From Spirochaetaceae bacterium (GTDB lineage Bacteria; Spirochaetota; Leptospiria; Leptospirales; Leptonemataceae), in NCBI GenBank assembly GCA_002729885.1, contig PBUB01000019.1:89613-153612 (forward strand): DNA of 64,000 bases. The letters run 5' to 3'. Shown here piece after piece: positions 1 through 10,244 of this stretch (position 1 is the stretch's first letter; each line of letters opens with the position of its first letter). A model generated the notes under the pieces. The model searched no databases, was not told where the DNA came from, and saw only the letters and a program-made list of their open reading frames with translations. The translations under genes were made by a program, and so were the position numbers.

Positions 1-9
1 AAGCCTGCT

Positions 10-3000
10 ATGACTGATATAATAATCTTCTTTCTCGTAACACTGGGCTCTATCCTCAGCCTTCTTTTCTTCTTTCTACCCATCTATCTGTTGATCAAGG
101 TCAGTAGCCTATCGCGAAGAATTCGCGAACTGGAAAATCGCTCCCAGGCCGAATCTATTGGAGCTCCGGTAGCAACGCGACATGCTCCAGATAGTTATGA
201 GGCATTCCGAGCTGCCAGACAGGACAGCCAGCAACCTTCGCAAACCACAGCAGAGGAAAAACACGCCCGTGTCACCGAATCCGCTGAGCCTGGACAATTC
301 GAAACCAGTCGAAGATGGCCCGAAAGCAGTCATACTGCCGCTTCCGTTACCCGCCACCAGAGCACACATAAAGAATCCAGCGGCGAAGTGGCCCGGGCAA
401 ATACAGGTACAGACCAGGCAAAAGTCAAGGAACCTACCGCAGCGCGAAAGATGGATTCCGGTTCAGTCAGCCATTCCATTCCGGAATCCGTAGCTCCATC
501 GGTGGCGCAGCAAGGCTGGCAGAAGCTGGAGAAGGCCCTGGCCGAAAATTGGACCGGCATTCTGGGCACTATCATTCTCGTGGTAGGAGTAGGATTTCTT
601 GGTATCTATGCAGCCCTGAAAATGGGACCATTCCTTCGATTCCTGATGGTTCTGGGCATAGGCGCTGGACTGTTTGGACTGTCCCTTTATCTGGCGAGGC
701 AAAAGCACTGGAGACCTCTGGCCTACTGGTTGCGATCCGGTTCCGGAGCTGTGCTGCTTCTGGCCTGTCTGGGCTCCGCTCTCTTTCCTGCCATGCGATG
801 GATCCAGGATGAGAATCTGGCACTGGCAGTAATCTTGATTGGCGTGGCGGCCAACCTGGCTTTGGCCTGGTGGTCTTCCATACAGACCGTCGCTTCCATT
901 CATACAGCCATCAGCATCCTGGCATTGTTGATTTTACCGAAGAGTCCCCTTCTATTTTCGATTATTGGCGGGATAAGCGTTTTCAGTACCTACCTGTCCT
1001 ACAGAGCGAAATGGGAATTCCATCTACTGCAGGCCGTTTCTGTTTTCCTGCTGGCCTCCATGGTCTACGGATATCATTACGGAGCCCCTGCCACAGATAT
1101 TAATCCCACCATAAGATATCTGGGTCTGGGCTTCACTGCTGCGGTTACAGCTCTGGGACTTTTGCTGCATTATAGAAGTCGTTATCGCAATCAAGTATTC
1201 GAACACTGGCCTTTCATTTCGCACATTGTGACCTGGGCCACAGCGGCCCTGGGATTCGCGCTATACAGCACTGGTTCAAAGTACAACTCCTTCTTACTCT
1301 TCGCCATTGGCCTGGCCGTCTACGTGCTTGCGCGAAGCAGAAAATCCGGTCCCTCCTGGCTCTATCATACAGATTCTATAATGGCTCTGTTTATTTCGAT
1401 TCTAGGAGCCCTGACTTTGAACCGCTGGCAATGGGACTCTCTGGCCATCGCTCTGGTTATTTCTGCTCTGTCCCTGGCCTTTTCCGTGGCCTCCAGCCTT
1501 GACCGAGCGAAAATCCTGAAGATAATCGGATTGATACTGCTGCATTTCGTCTGGCTCAGTATCGCAGCAATTTCTCTTGCAGAAATGTCTTCGGATGAAG
1601 CATTTCATACATCCGGTATTCTTCTGGCATCCATGGTTCTGACCCTGGCTTACCTCTGGTTTGACTGGACCCGGACGCGAGCGAATTACCGCAAGGCAGT
1701 CCATAGTAGCCATAGCAGCGGCGAGCTCGCCGCCGCTGAATTCCCGGCCCAATCCCCATTGGAGGGCGAAGGCGAATCATCGGGTAGTAACTCTGGTCCC
1801 GGTTTTACGCAGATTGATCCGGAAGATACGCGTCTGGACGCCGGTCTATGGATTCGAGCTGAAAGCCACTTCTCTCTGGCGGGCATCTTTGCAGGAATAT
1901 TTTTTGCGCTAGTGTGTGTCTCGCTTCGCAATCAGCCAAGTGCCGAGTTCTATCTTTCGGCGCTGGCCCTGCTAATTCTGCTGGGACGCCATGGGCTTTC
2001 CGTGAGCAAACTGGCTTCTTCTGCCATCCCTGTTACCCTGGGACTGCATTTCCTGGTGATCTATCGCGCCTGGGATCATACTCCAGGGATTCAGTTCTTT
2101 ACCGACGCTCCGCTACTGGCCCTTCATCTGGGGGCCATCATGCTTGCACCCATGAATTCTCGTGGAAGCCAGCCGATGATCCAGAGCAGAATCTATTCCG
2201 GTCTTCTGGTTCTTCACCTGGCCACCCTGGTCTATCTTCTAACCAATGGATATTCCAGTCTGCTTCCCGGAGTCCTATGGCTTCTGTTTTCAGTACTCTT
2301 TCTGGAACTGGATCGCATCAGATCGTTTGCCAATTCCACCTGGCTTGCCGGCCTGGAGCTTGCTCGGCCGGTGTGGTTTCTGGGCGGGCTACTTTCGGTA
2401 GCACTATTTCTGATTTCGCACCTGGTAGTAGATCTGCAGAGCGAGGCCCTGCTTGGTCCCTTTCGGGCCAGGCTGCTGATTCAGTTATTTGCCATCGGCG
2501 TGTTTTTCTACTGGGCTCGATTCAGTCCATTAAAGCAAAAGTATGATAAGGGTCTGGGTCGAATCACCACTCTCTTCTGGGAGCTGGCTTTGATCTTTCT
2601 AACCATTGCCATATCCCTGGAACTGGAACCCATGTGGCTTCCGGTGGTATGGGTATTTATGGCGCTGCTGCTATTCTTTTCGCGTAATATACGCTGGATA
2701 CCTGCCAGGTTCAAAGTCTATTCCACTTTCTATTTCTGGACTTCGGTATTACACACAGGATTCCTTTCGGGCACGCAGAACACTCCTTCTGTTTTCTGGC
2801 TGGATCAGGCATGGCTGGGTGGACTGGTGGCCATAGCAGGACAGCTGGGATATCTAATTTATCGCTACACCCGGACGGAGGAAATCGCAAGCCATCCGGG
2901 CATGCCGGTATCAAAAAAATCAGGAGCAAGTAGCCAGATCAGCCAGGCTTCTCCCGATTCGCCATTAAGCCATCAGAGAATTGAGGCCGTCCGGCAAGAA

Positions 3001-3435
3001 GCGGAAGGTGCCGACTGGCTGAGCGCAAAGTTTGCTGGAATACAGAGCCGCGAGCGAAAGGAACTAACCCTGTTCTACCCTCTTTTTCTTTCTGTCGCCC
3101 TTTTTCTTTTCTGGAGCTTCGATAGCGCCCTTCTCACTCTTTTCTGGATGGTGGAAGTGTTTGTAGTGTTCTTCGTGGGACTTCGACTGAATCAGGACCA
3201 CTTTCGCTACGTTGCCCAATCTGCCATGGTTCTCTGCCTCATACGACTGCTTCTTTTTGACCTGAGTCAGTCCAGCATCGTCATGCGGGCTTTCGTTTTT
3301 CTGGGAGTTGGTGGAATCATGATACTAATGAACGTGATCTACCGCAAATATCGCTCAGCTCAGGACGCAGAGGCGAAAACGGCAGAATCCAATTCGGCCA
3401 GCGCAGGTTCCCGTTCTACAGAGGTGGATCCATGA
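10..3435 (+). CDS. DUF2339 family large multi-pass membrane protein
   Basis: The 1,141-residue product starts with one hydrophobic segment (about residues 5-30). A charged, Ser/Thr-rich linker follows (about 40-170), and then a long series of closely spaced membrane segments runs almost to the C-terminus. This layout is that of DUF2339 proteins, which are very hydrophobic and have no settled biochemical role. A hydrophilic insert near residues 560-610 and another near 960-1010 interrupt the membrane segments. The stop codon overlaps the start of the following M48 protease by four bases (ATGA), so the two are probably translated together and may act in one envelope process. The start is the first ATG in the frame, and little upstream sequence is available to judge its ribosome binding site. 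Confidence 0.85.
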   Translation: MTDIIIFFLVTLGSILSLLFFFLPIYLLIKVSSLSRRIRELENRSQAESIGAPVATRHAPDSYEAFRAARQDSQQPSQTTAEEKHARVTESAEPGQFETSRRWPESSHTAASVTRHQSTHKESSGEVARANTGTDQAKVKEPTAARKMDSGSVSHSIPESVAPSVAQQGWQKLEKALAENWTGILGTIILVVGVGFLGIYAALKMGPFLRFLMVLGIGAGLFGLSLYLARQKHWRPLAYWLRSGSGAVLLLACLGSALFPAMRWIQDENLALAVILIGVAANLALAWWSSIQTVASIHTAISILALLILPKSPLLFSIIGGISVFSTYLSYRAKWEFHLLQAVSVFLLASMVYGYHYGAPATDINPTIRYLGLGFTAAVTALGLLLHYRSRYRNQVFEHWPFISHIVTWATAALGFALYSTGSKYNSFLLFAIGLAVYVLARSRKSGPSWLYHTDSIMALFISILGALTLNRWQWDSLAIALVISALSLAFSVASSLDRAKILKIIGLILLHFVWLSIAAISLAEMSSDEAFHTSGILLASMVLTLAYLWFDWTRTRANYRKAVHSSHSSGELAAAEFPAQSPLEGEGESSGSNSGPGFTQIDPEDTRLDAGLWIRAESHFSLAGIFAGIFFALVCVSLRNQPSAEFYLSALALLILLGRHGLSVSKLASSAIPVTLGLHFLVIYRAWDHTPGIQFFTDAPLLALHLGAIMLAPMNSRGSQPMIQSRIYSGLLVLHLATLVYLLTNGYSSLLPGVLWLLFSVLFLELDRIRSFANSTWLAGLELARPVWFLGGLLSVALFLISHLVVDLQSEALLGPFRARLLIQLFAIGVFFYWARFSPLKQKYDKGLGRITTLFWELALIFLTIAISLELEPMWLPVVWVFMALLLFFSRNIRWIPARFKVYSTFYFWTSVLHTGFLSGTQNTPSVFWLDQAWLGGLVAIAGQLGYLIYRYTRTEEIASHPGMPVSKKSGASSQISQASPDSPLSHQRIEAVRQEAEGADWLSAKFAGIQSRERKELTLFYPLFLSVALFLFWSFDSALLTLFWMVEVFVVFFVGLRLNQDHFRYVAQSAMVLCLIRLLLFDLSQSSIVMRAFVFLGVGGIMILMNVIYRKYRSAQDAEAKTAESNSASAGSRSTEVDP

Positions 3436-4313
3436 ACGTTAGATTGATTAGCTTTCTGAGTCTGATCATCTGCGGTACGCTACTGTCTGTAGCGCTGGCT
3501 TTATTCGAAGCGGGTCAGAATCTACCGCCCACTGCAGCCCCGCTATTTGAGCTAATGGGCAAACCTCTCAAAACGGCTGATGCCACTCTTACCAGAATCC
3601 TGCCCATCGATGATGTTGATGAGGCCCAGCTGGGTAATGCAATCGCACTTCGCTATGAAGCCTATCGAGATAAGAACGATCCAGATCAGATTTATCTGGA
3701 GAACCTGGTCCGAAATCTATCCAGAGACAGCGAGAAAGGTTTTGATTACAGAGTGTTTATTCTTCCTTATTCATCGCCGAACGCTGCTGCCGCCCCCGGA
3801 GGCGTCCTTTTCGTTACAGGTGGACTACTCAAAATGGTTGAAAGCGAATCTGAGCTGGTTTCAGTACTGGGCCATGAAATCGGTCACGTGGAGCTCGGCC
3901 ATTGCATGGACCTTGTGAGGTTTCAGCTTCTGGCAGAGAAAATGGAAGCACGTCCTCTGGGAGAAATCGCAGATCTTGCAGTGGGCATCATGCTACTACC
4001 TTCTTTTAGCAAAACCCAGGAAGCAGATGCAGATCGATACGGGTTTCAAATGCTCATCAAAGAAAGCTACAATCCTTTTGGAATGGCCAATGCCTTTGAG
4101 AAATTGGCGGCTCTGGATCCGGATGCGATGGAGTCGGCAAATCCCTTAACGGAATACTTTCGCAGTCATCCGTATTCCATCCTGAGGGCGGAGCGCTATC
4201 GAAGCGAGGCCACCCAGGCAGATTTGGAGAGATACTACGTTGGAGAGCGAAACCTAAAAGAAAGAATCAGCCGATTCGATACTGAGTATCCGGATGAATG
4301 GCTGGGCGAGTAG
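3432..4313 (+). CDS. M48 family zinc metalloprotease, exported or membrane-anchored
   Basis: The 293-residue protein begins with a hydrophobic segment (about 5-25) that would act as a signal peptide or anchor, placing the catalytic part in the periplasm. The zinc-binding HEIGH motif is at residues 148-152, followed by a second histidine in VELGH. The likely third zinc ligand is Glu197 in QEADADRYGF. This is the standard M48 (BepA/LoiP-like) pattern. Members of the family usually degrade or help fold envelope proteins. The ATG overlaps the stop of the DUF2339 gene, so a link with that membrane protein is likely. No TPR repeats are visible, so it resembles the short LoiP-like members more than BepA. 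Confidence 0.88.
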   Translation: MNVRLISFLSLIICGTLLSVALALFEAGQNLPPTAAPLFELMGKPLKTADATLTRILPIDDVDEAQLGNAIALRYEAYRDKNDPDQIYLENLVRNLSRDSEKGFDYRVFILPYSSPNAAAAPGGVLFVTGGLLKMVESESELVSVLGHEIGHVELGHCMDLVRFQLLAEKMEARPLGEIADLAVGIMLLPSFSKTQEADADRYGFQMLIKESYNPFGMANAFEKLAALDPDAMESANPLTEYFRSHPYSILRAERYRSEATQADLERYYVGERNLKERISRFDTEYPDEWLGE

Positions 4314-4322
4314 AATTAGAAC

Positions 4323-5114
4323 TTACTTTTTTCCTTTCTTGAGCGAAGCGATGTAATCCTGGCATCGCTGCATGTTTTCTTCCATGGCCTTTTGTACCCG
4401 GTTCTTCTGTTCTTCAAACTCCTGCTCCGAGAGCTTTCCAGGAACATAGATAGGTTCGCCATAGGATACCACCACACGGGTAAAGGGCTTGGGAACTCTG
4501 TGCTTATCCCAGGCTTTCTCTGCAATCCATTGACGCACCCCTTCGTAGTGAAAGGGAACTATGGGTTTTCCAGACATCATGGCAGCCATGATCAATCCAC
4601 TTTGAACCTGGAACGCTGGTCCCCTGGGTCCATCCGGAGTTATCGCCGCTGGCTGGCCTTTCTTCAAAGCAACCACGCAATTCTTCAGAGCGCGCATGCC
4701 ACCTTTGCTGGTGGACCCTCGAATAGCAAAGTTACCGAATTTACGAACAACCTTTGTAATCATTTCTCCATCTTTCGAGTCACTGATCATCACGTTGGCC
4801 TTCATACCGCGATTCAAATAGGGAGAAAAGAGGACGTTGGTATGCCAGATACCATAGATCCAGGCCTTGCCGCTTTTATGGATTTCGTTGAAGGAATCCC
4901 GTCCGATGTCAATTCGTCGCCAGGTCAGGCCCCAGAGCCTCTGCAGATTCACTACGATAAAGGGAATGATCCAGACCTTCAATCCCCGTTTCGCAGCTCC
5001 ATCTGGCTTCTCTACCTTTTCCGGAATTGAATTCTCCGGGATCGACTCGCCAGTTTTATTCTGGTCTGCATCGGTAGCTGTGGCCACTGTCTGTTCGTCG
5101 GTCTTCTTGCCCAT
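4323..5114 (-). CDS. Lysophospholipid acyltransferase family protein (DUF374 type)
   Basis: The 263-residue product has a charged N-terminal tail of about 40 residues. A hydrophobic stretch follows (about 46-56), and then the DUF374 branch of the acyltransferase fold. The diagnostic features are a Trp-His pair at residues 90-91 in place of the usual HxxxxD context, an SDSKDG stretch at 111-116, an IRGSTSKGG stretch near 131-139, and DGPRGP at 161-166. Proteins of this group transfer acyl chains in lipid A or phospholipid synthesis at the inner membrane. The exact substrate cannot be read from the sequence. The gene is convergent with the M48 protease, with only about 10 bases between the two stops. 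Confidence 0.85.
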   Translation of the reverse strand: MGKKTDEQTVATATDADQNKTGESIPENSIPEKVEKPDGAAKRGLKVWIIPFIVVNLQRLWGLTWRRIDIGRDSFNEIHKSGKAWIYGIWHTNVLFSPYLNRGMKANVMISDSKDGEMITKVVRKFGNFAIRGSTSKGGMRALKNCVVALKKGQPAAITPDGPRGPAFQVQSGLIMAAMMSGKPIVPFHYEGVRQWIAEKAWDKHRVPKPFTRVVVSYGEPIYVPGKLSEQEFEEQKNRVQKAMEENMQRCQDYIASLKKGKK

Positions 5115-5282
5115 GGCACATGGGAATAATCAGGCCTTACTGTGCAAACTACAATTCCATTGCAGAGATCCGGGTCCGCTATGCTGGAATGCTATTTCTA
5201 TCGAAAATTTTATCCTATCTATGTTGAGGTTCCATTTACTTCCGGTTGCGGACCAGAATCCGTCTGCATATCTGGCACAGAA

Positions 5283-5615
5283 ATGTTGAATAGACTATTT
5301 CTAATCCCTATTCTATTGCTTGCCGTTTCTCTGTGGTTTTCATGCGAACAGTCGGACCCGGAATCGGTGCGGATTGAAAACCAGGACACACGCGAAGTCA
5401 CAGCTCCCAGCGGACTGGTTTTACGCGAAGAGCCAAATACAAAATCCACAAAACTGGCTCTGATTCCACTGGGCACCCGGGTTCAGGTCCTTGAAGAAAA
5501 ATCCGAGGCAGAGCAGATTGGAGATGCCACCGGTCGATGGCTGAGGGTGAACCATAACGGCATTCGCGGATGGGTATTTGGGGCCTATCTCAGAAATATC
5601 CAGCCTGCGGAGTAA
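5283..5615 (+). CDS. Small SH3-domain lipoprotein
   Basis: I place the start at the ATG at 5283, although the frame is open further upstream. From there the protein begins MLNRLFLIPILLL and has a lipobox ending in Cys (SLWFSC). The mature part of about 90 residues is a bacterial SH3 (SH3b/YgiM-type) domain. It has the motif LVLREEPNTKS at its start, then a VQVLEEKSE strand, and WLRVNHNGIRGWVFGAYL near the end. Such domains commonly bind peptidoglycan or peptides, so a periplasmic or surface lipoprotein is expected. It is divergent from the acyltransferase and convergent with the receptor gene that follows. The specific role is unknown. Confidence 0.75.
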   Translation: MLNRLFLIPILLLAVSLWFSCEQSDPESVRIENQDTREVTAPSGLVLREEPNTKSTKLALIPLGTRVQVLEEKSEAEQIGDATGRWLRVNHNGIRGWVFGAYLRNIQPAE

Positions 5616-5701
5616 AGGTCGCAGCGTCCGCTCAAGCGAACAGTGCCCTATACTGATTTGAAGTTGCCCCTGGTATTGGATCGTTGGGGGTGATCCAGAA
5701 A

Positions 5702-8380
5702 CTACTTGAGAGCCGTATCGCTAAGAAGAAAGAAATCCACATGGCCATTCATGGGAACTCCGGGCACTCGTATCTGTTTGCTCACTCCCATGGTTCGAAT
5801 CTGCTGATAGGTAAATAGCATCAGCGCATTTTCATGTACATAACTATCCAGCTCCTGTAGAGCCTGTTCATGCTCTTCTGGAATTGCTTTTTTCATGGCC
5901 GCCTCATAGATTCGATCATAATCGGGATCGCTTAAAAGCGAAAACAAGCCGGCCGAAGAAAGAAAAAGTCCTGCATGAAATGCCATGGTGTAAATGGGGT
6001 TGTCCACCATGTTGAAGGCCATGTCCCCTTCGTAGGGGTTGCCCATAACCTTTCCTACCACAACCCGTTCAGCCCATTTGGGTCTGGATACAACTTCCAG
6101 CTCCAGCTCCACCGAGATGGTAGCTAGCTGCTCCTTTACAGTTCGGGCAACGTGCTCGGCCACATCGGATGTAATGGCCTCCAGGGTGAATCCATCTCCA
6201 TATCCGGCTTCCAGCATAAGCTTTCTAGCCTGACGTAAATCGTATTCATAGGGTTTCAAAGTCTCATTGGCACCATAGGAACCCTTCAGTCCCAGGGATG
6301 CCAGAGGCTCCCCGTTTCCGTTCTCTGCGCTTTGAATGAGAGCCTTTCGATCAATGGCATGATTCAAAGCCTTTCGCACTCGTACATCAGCCAGAGGCCC
6401 CTGGTTTTTGAGAAATACCCAGGGGCTTTGCAGCACCAGTCGCTTCTGAATTTCTGCACTATCAGATCCAGCCAGGAGGTTTTCTTTGCTACCGGATAGA
6501 TAGGGAACCAGATCTATTTCGCCTGCAAGCAGGCGATCCGCCCATCGCCTTTCCGGCAAGATCTTGATTTGAAGCTCGGAATACGCTGGAATTCCCTTTC
6601 TCCAGTAGGCAGTGTTTCGCTTGAGCAGATACTCCTCACCGGGGCTATGAGCAGAAAAAACGAACGGTCCGGTACCCACCGGATGCTTCAGTGCCTTTTC
6701 CAACCCGACCTTTTGAACGTAGCGACCGGAACTGATGAGGCCAAACATGGTAAGACGGCTTAGAAGCATTCCATCAGGTTCATGGGTTCGAACAATAACC
6801 GTTCGGGCATCTTTTACCTCGGTGGAGGCGATGCTGGAAAGGACCCAGCCGGTGCCGCTACCTGTAGCCGGATCCGTAACACTATCCAGAGTGAACTTCA
6901 CATCGCTGGCATCAAAGGGACTCCCATCATGAAATTTAACTCCCGAACGTAATTTGAATTCATAGGTTTTCTCATCCAGTTGCTTCCAGGATGTTGCAAG
7001 GCCCGGAACCATATTTCCGTCCAGATCATAATGGATAAGACTGTCGTAGACCTGACTCTTAAGGGAATAGGAATCCGGATCGAATGAAGGACTCAGGGTA
7101 CTCAGGGCCGGTACATCCCCGGAAAAGAGCGTAACGGATAGAGATTTCTTTTTCCGGGAACGAACATTTCTTTTTTGCGCGATTCGAACTACATCCCCTT
7201 TTGTCTTAAGAACAATGTCTTTTAGTTCCTCGGAATTCACCGAAACTTTGTGCACGGACTCGGAAGCTTCCAGAGATAAACGATAGGATTTGTCCAGCCT
7301 GTTGATTATATCTTTGATACTGATGGCCTGCGCATCGGAAAGATCTTTAATATTGGCCCCTCCCGATGCGATGCTATGAACAGCACTTGTAATTTCTTCC
7401 ATTGTGCTCGCATGATGCCCCATAGCGTTGGCAATGTGCTCAATACTATCCCGCGTAGAATGCACCGATTGGCCGATGGCATCCAGCGTTTCTACCATCT
7501 CGCGTGCACTTTCCACAGCCGAGTTCACATCCGATGATGCATTGTCCACTTCCGAGGAGAGATTGTTCATCTCCTGTCTTGTACCCTGTATTAGCTGATG
7601 GATAGCTCGAGTGGAATCCTGGGACTTTTCTGCAAGCTTCTTCACTTCATCGGCCACAACAGCAAATCCTCTACCGGCATCCCCCGCTCTGGCAGCCTCA
7701 ATGGCCGCATTCAAGCTGAGCAGGTTGGTTTGTTCTGAGATATCGTCGATGACTTTCGTGATCTGTCCTACCTGTTCGATAGACTGGCCGAGCTTCTGAA
7801 TCTGCTTCTGAATACTTTCGAATACCCTGGTAATGGAAGCAACGTTCTGCCGATTTCGCTCCATTAATTCGCCACCCCTGGTCGCTCGTTCGCTCATTTC
7901 CCGTGCGGCTTCAGATGTCTTGCCGGCATTTCGCACCACTTCCTGGATGGTTTCCGATACGGATTGAATGGCAGTGGATGTCTCTTCCGTGGAACCTGTC
8001 TGATCGCCTACCTGATCTACCGCCTTCTGAGCCAGTTCATTCAAGCCATTCAAACTCTCCTGAACCTCCATCACACTGTTGATCTGATGCTTCACCGCTT
8101 CCTGAATAATCCTGACATCATCCGCCAGGTTAGTCACATAGCTTTCCAGCCTCTGCGCCGTGGTGCGGAGATCCCTTATGCGATGCAGGTTCTGACGTTC
8201 ACCACCTCTGAATTTTTGAAGCAGATAGAGTATGACTACCAGAAACATTCCTATGGCAATAACCTTCAGGGCCAGCCACTGCCATAACTCCAGAACATCC
8301 GGCTTAAAGAACCAGGCAATGTCTACTGCCATACCCGAAAGCGCAATGATGCCTGCGAGAATGTAATGTCTGACTTTCAT
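5702..8380 (-). CDS. Methyl-accepting chemotaxis protein fused to a family 5 solute-binding domain
   Basis: This 892-residue protein has two membrane segments (about 8-27 and 34-55) separated by only a few residues. A coiled-coil chemoreceptor signalling domain follows (about 90-400), with the conserved hairpin tip around residues 217-245 ([18 protein letters not shown]). After a basic linker (RSRKKK, about 408-413), residues 414-892 form a complete SBP_bac_5 domain of the peptide/nickel-binding type. It carries the hallmarks [19 protein letters not shown] and [15 protein letters not shown]. No membrane segment lies between the two domains, so both should sit in the cytoplasm, the reverse of a normal periplasmic binding protein. 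No HAMP domain is seen. The start has a good ribosome binding site (AGGGGG, about 5 bases upstream). Signalling through CheA/CheW is expected from the hairpin tip; the ligand is unknown. Confidence 0.9.
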   Translation of the reverse strand: MKVRHYILAGIIALSGMAVDIAWFFKPDVLELWQWLALKVIAIGMFLVVILYLLQKFRGGERQNLHRIRDLRTTAQRLESYVTNLADDVRIIQEAVKHQINSVMEVQESLNGLNELAQKAVDQVGDQTGSTEETSTAIQSVSETIQEVVRNAGKTSEAAREMSERATRGGELMERNRQNVASITRVFESIQKQIQKLGQSIEQVGQITKVIDDISEQTNLLSLNAAIEAARAGDAGRGFAVVADEVKKLAEKSQDSTRAIHQLIQGTRQEMNNLSSEVDNASSDVNSAVESAREMVETLDAIGQSVHSTRDSIEHIANAMGHHASTMEEITSAVHSIASGGANIKDLSDAQAISIKDIINRLDKSYRLSLEASESVHKVSVNSEELKDIVLKTKGDVVRIAQKRNVRSRKKKSLSVTLFSGDVPALSTLSPSFDPDSYSLKSQVYDSLIHYDLDGNMVPGLATSWKQLDEKTYEFKLRSGVKFHDGSPFDASDVKFTLDSVTDPATGSGTGWVLSSIASTEVKDARTVIVRTHEPDGMLLSRLTMFGLISSGRYVQKVGLEKALKHPVGTGPFVFSAHSPGEEYLLKRNTAYWRKGIPAYSELQIKILPERRWADRLLAGEIDLVPYLSGSKENLLAGSDSAEIQKRLVLQSPWVFLKNQGPLADVRVRKALNHAIDRKALIQSAENGNGEPLASLGLKGSYGANETLKPYEYDLRQARKLMLEAGYGDGFTLEAITSDVAEHVARTVKEQLATISVELELEVVSRPKWAERVVVGKVMGNPYEGDMAFNMVDNPIYTMAFHAGLFLSSAGLFSLLSDPDYDRIYEAAMKKAIPEEHEQALQELDSYVHENALMLFTYQQIRTMGVSKQIRVPGVPMNGHVDFFLLSDTALK

Positions 8381-8591
8381 TTATACCCCCTGCCCCTAAC
8401 AGGAATCATCCCATAAATGGCAGATCAGTCAAGATTCTTTTTTGTCAAAGGTTAACCGGGGGCGTTTGCAACGCTCTAACCTCCGAAATCTTCATCTAGC
8501 TGAATGGGTTAGAGAGGATTTTCTGCAGGCCTTTAAATTGCGATTGATTCGCACTTAAGAAGGATTCATGCATTTGCGGAAGTATCAGGAA

Positions 8592-8625
8592 GGGCGCAAT
8601 CTCAGTGCAACAGAAGATTGCGCCC
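8592..8625 (-). terminator. Perfect 11-bp stem hairpin after the cytochrome c gene
   Basis: The sequence GGGCGCAATCT pairs exactly with AGATTGCGCCC across a 12-base loop. It lies 17 bases beyond the stop codon of the minus-strand cytochrome gene. The position and the stable stem fit a transcription terminator, but no run of T follows on the minus strand. It could instead stabilise the 3' end of the messenger. Confidence 0.5.
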
Positions 8626-8642
8626 GAATGGGAGCCTGACTC

Positions 8643-9614
8643 TCAGTTCACCGGTGTAAAAATCTCTACCTCGTTTGCAACAGGCTTGACTGTGCGAAGA
8701 TATGCATAGATAGCCTTAAGATCTGCTTCCGTCATACCAGCATACATAGTCCAGGGCATATAGGTATTTTTCTCCCCGGGGTTTACAGGTTTTCTATTTT
8801 CACCTTCTCCGGCATATTGTTTGAAGCGTTGAACAAAGTTTCCTTCATCCCAGCTACCAATTCCGGTGGCCTCATCCGGTGTGATGTTTGCTGATCTTAC
8901 AATGGAGCCATCCGGCAGCGGGAAAGGAAAGCCACCGGCCAGGTCCATCCCCGGAAGCTTGGTACCCTTGTCCTGCGGAGTATGGCATTCGGCACAGCCG
9001 CCAATGGTCACCAGATACTTACCGTATTCTACTGAATCATCTGGATCCACATCCGTTGGTTGATACGGGCCGGGAATAGTGCGAAGAATCAAATTCATGG
9101 GAAAATCGGGGCTGGAGGACTGCACTTCGTTTTCAATGGGCTTCAGAGTTCGTAGATACGCAACCAGAGCCGCCAGATCCTGTTTGGAAAGCCTGGAATA
9201 GGCTGGATAAGGCATTACAGGAAAGAATGGTCGCCCATCTCTGCTCACACCTGTGGTAATGGCCCGGGCCAGGTCCCTGTCTTCCCAGTCGTGGATACCG
9301 GCCGGAGTAATGTTTCTGGCTACAAATACGCCCGGGAATCCCAGCTTCTGATCGAACACTTCCCCGCCCTTTCCTTCGGTGCCAGGCACGATAGGACCGG
9401 AGTAGTAGTTCCAGTCCCTTACAGAGTGACAATCCACGCAGACGGTAACATGGTTGGCGAGATACCGCCCGCGCTCAATACTCTCTGTGCTGGCATTCTG
9501 TTGAAACTCCGGGTATTCATCGTAGGGCAATGCTGTATAGAGGTACACAAACAGACCCGCAACTGCGATAAAAACAAAGATCAGTATTCCGAAAACAATC
9601 TTCTTGATTTTCAT
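8643..9614 (-). CDS. Membrane-anchored di-haem c-type cytochrome
   Basis: The 323-residue protein starts with an uncleaved-looking anchor (about residues 5-27) and continues as two similar cytochrome c domains. Haem-binding motifs CVDCH (59-63) and CAECH (207-211) are present. Candidate Met ligands lie in FFPVMPYPAYS (near 130-140) and in the YMPWTMYAGM stretch near the C-terminus. This arrangement resembles the cytochrome subunits that accept electrons from periplasmic dehydrogenases. No dehydrogenase gene sits beside it, so its redox partner is not visible here. The gene appears to be transcribed alone and is followed by a strong hairpin. Confidence 0.85.
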   Translation of the reverse strand: MKIKKIVFGILIFVFIAVAGLFVYLYTALPYDEYPEFQQNASTESIERGRYLANHVTVCVDCHSVRDWNYYSGPIVPGTEGKGGEVFDQKLGFPGVFVARNITPAGIHDWEDRDLARAITTGVSRDGRPFFPVMPYPAYSRLSKQDLAALVAYLRTLKPIENEVQSSSPDFPMNLILRTIPGPYQPTDVDPDDSVEYGKYLVTIGGCAECHTPQDKGTKLPGMDLAGGFPFPLPDGSIVRSANITPDEATGIGSWDEGNFVQRFKQYAGEGENRKPVNPGEKNTYMPWTMYAGMTEADLKAIYAYLRTVKPVANEVEIFTPVN

Positions 9615-9713
9615 GGAGCTACGAGAACGGAAATCATGGCAGAGTCAATTCAATGCGCGAAATTGCAGAATGGTGCGAGAGAAAAATTGTGTATCGTTCG
9701 TTCGACTGGCAGG

Positions 9714-9745
9714 GATTGCCGGTGACGAATAAAACACCGGCAATC
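9714..9745 (-). terminator. Perfect 11-bp stem hairpin after a lipoprotein gene
   Basis: GATTGCCGGTG pairs exactly with CACCGGCAATC across a 10-base loop rich in T on the minus strand. It lies about 10 bases after the stop of the minus-strand lipoprotein gene and about 100 bases before the start of the cytochrome gene. This position suits a terminator separating the two transcripts. Confidence 0.5.
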
Positions 9746-9755
9746 TTGCGAAGCA

Positions 9756-10244
9756 TTACTTCAATCCAGAAAGTCTGGGAATAAACTGTTTGAGCGCTTC
9801 TTTTTCAACTTTCGGGCCGGAGTAGTCCTCCATTTCGTCCAGAGGAAATTCCATTATAAAGTCTCGAAGCACCTGAGTTTTACGATAGGCAGGAGCTTTA
9901 CTATCGCCAATTAATCGAATCTCGAATCGATTTCCTACCAGCATCCAGATATGCATATCCTTGGCAACTTTGGCGGGATAGGGAACCACATCCGGGGCCG
10001 ACCTTCCTTTGTAACTATCGATTGTTCCCTGATCATCTATCTGGTCAAAAAGCTGAAACCAGATTACTCGTTTATCCGTTCCCGCCTCCATCACATTGGC
10101 CTGCAGAAAGCTGGAAGAAAATATTCGTCCATATTCCAGGTCATCTAGATCAACAGATCCGGATCCTCCACCGGAACTGTTGCATCCAATCGTTAAAAAA
10201 AATGCCAGTAACATTATTCCTGATTTCATACTGAATTTTACCAT
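9756..10244 (-). CDS. Unrecognised lipoprotein, 162 residues
   Basis: The protein starts with a signal peptide (KSGIMLLAFFLTIG) ending at a lipobox cysteine, followed by a Ser/Gly-rich tether (NSSGGGSGS). The mature region of about 130 residues is acidic and has no motif I recognise. The ATG at 10244 has a good ribosome binding site (AAGGAG, six bases upstream), which favours it over the ATG five codons later. It appears to be a single-gene unit ending at the hairpin at 9714-9745. The lipobox indicates membrane anchoring; no function can be assigned. Confidence 0.7.
   Translation of the reverse strand: MVKFSMKSGIMLLAFFLTIGCNSSGGGSGSVDLDDLEYGRIFSSSFLQANVMEAGTDKRVIWFQLFDQIDDQGTIDSYKGRSAPDVVPYPAKVAKDMHIWMLVGNRFEIRLIGDSKAPAYRKTQVLRDFIMEFPLDEMEDYSGPKVEKEALKQFIPRLSGLK

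Noticed and set aside
463..903. Minus-strand gene of 146 residues
   Set aside because: It lies wholly inside the DUF2339 gene, has low-complexity Gln/Ser composition, and shows no ribosome binding site.
5785..5815. tRNA-like GGTTCGAATC box
   Set aside because: It lies inside the receptor coding sequence and no acceptor or anticodon stems can be folded around it.
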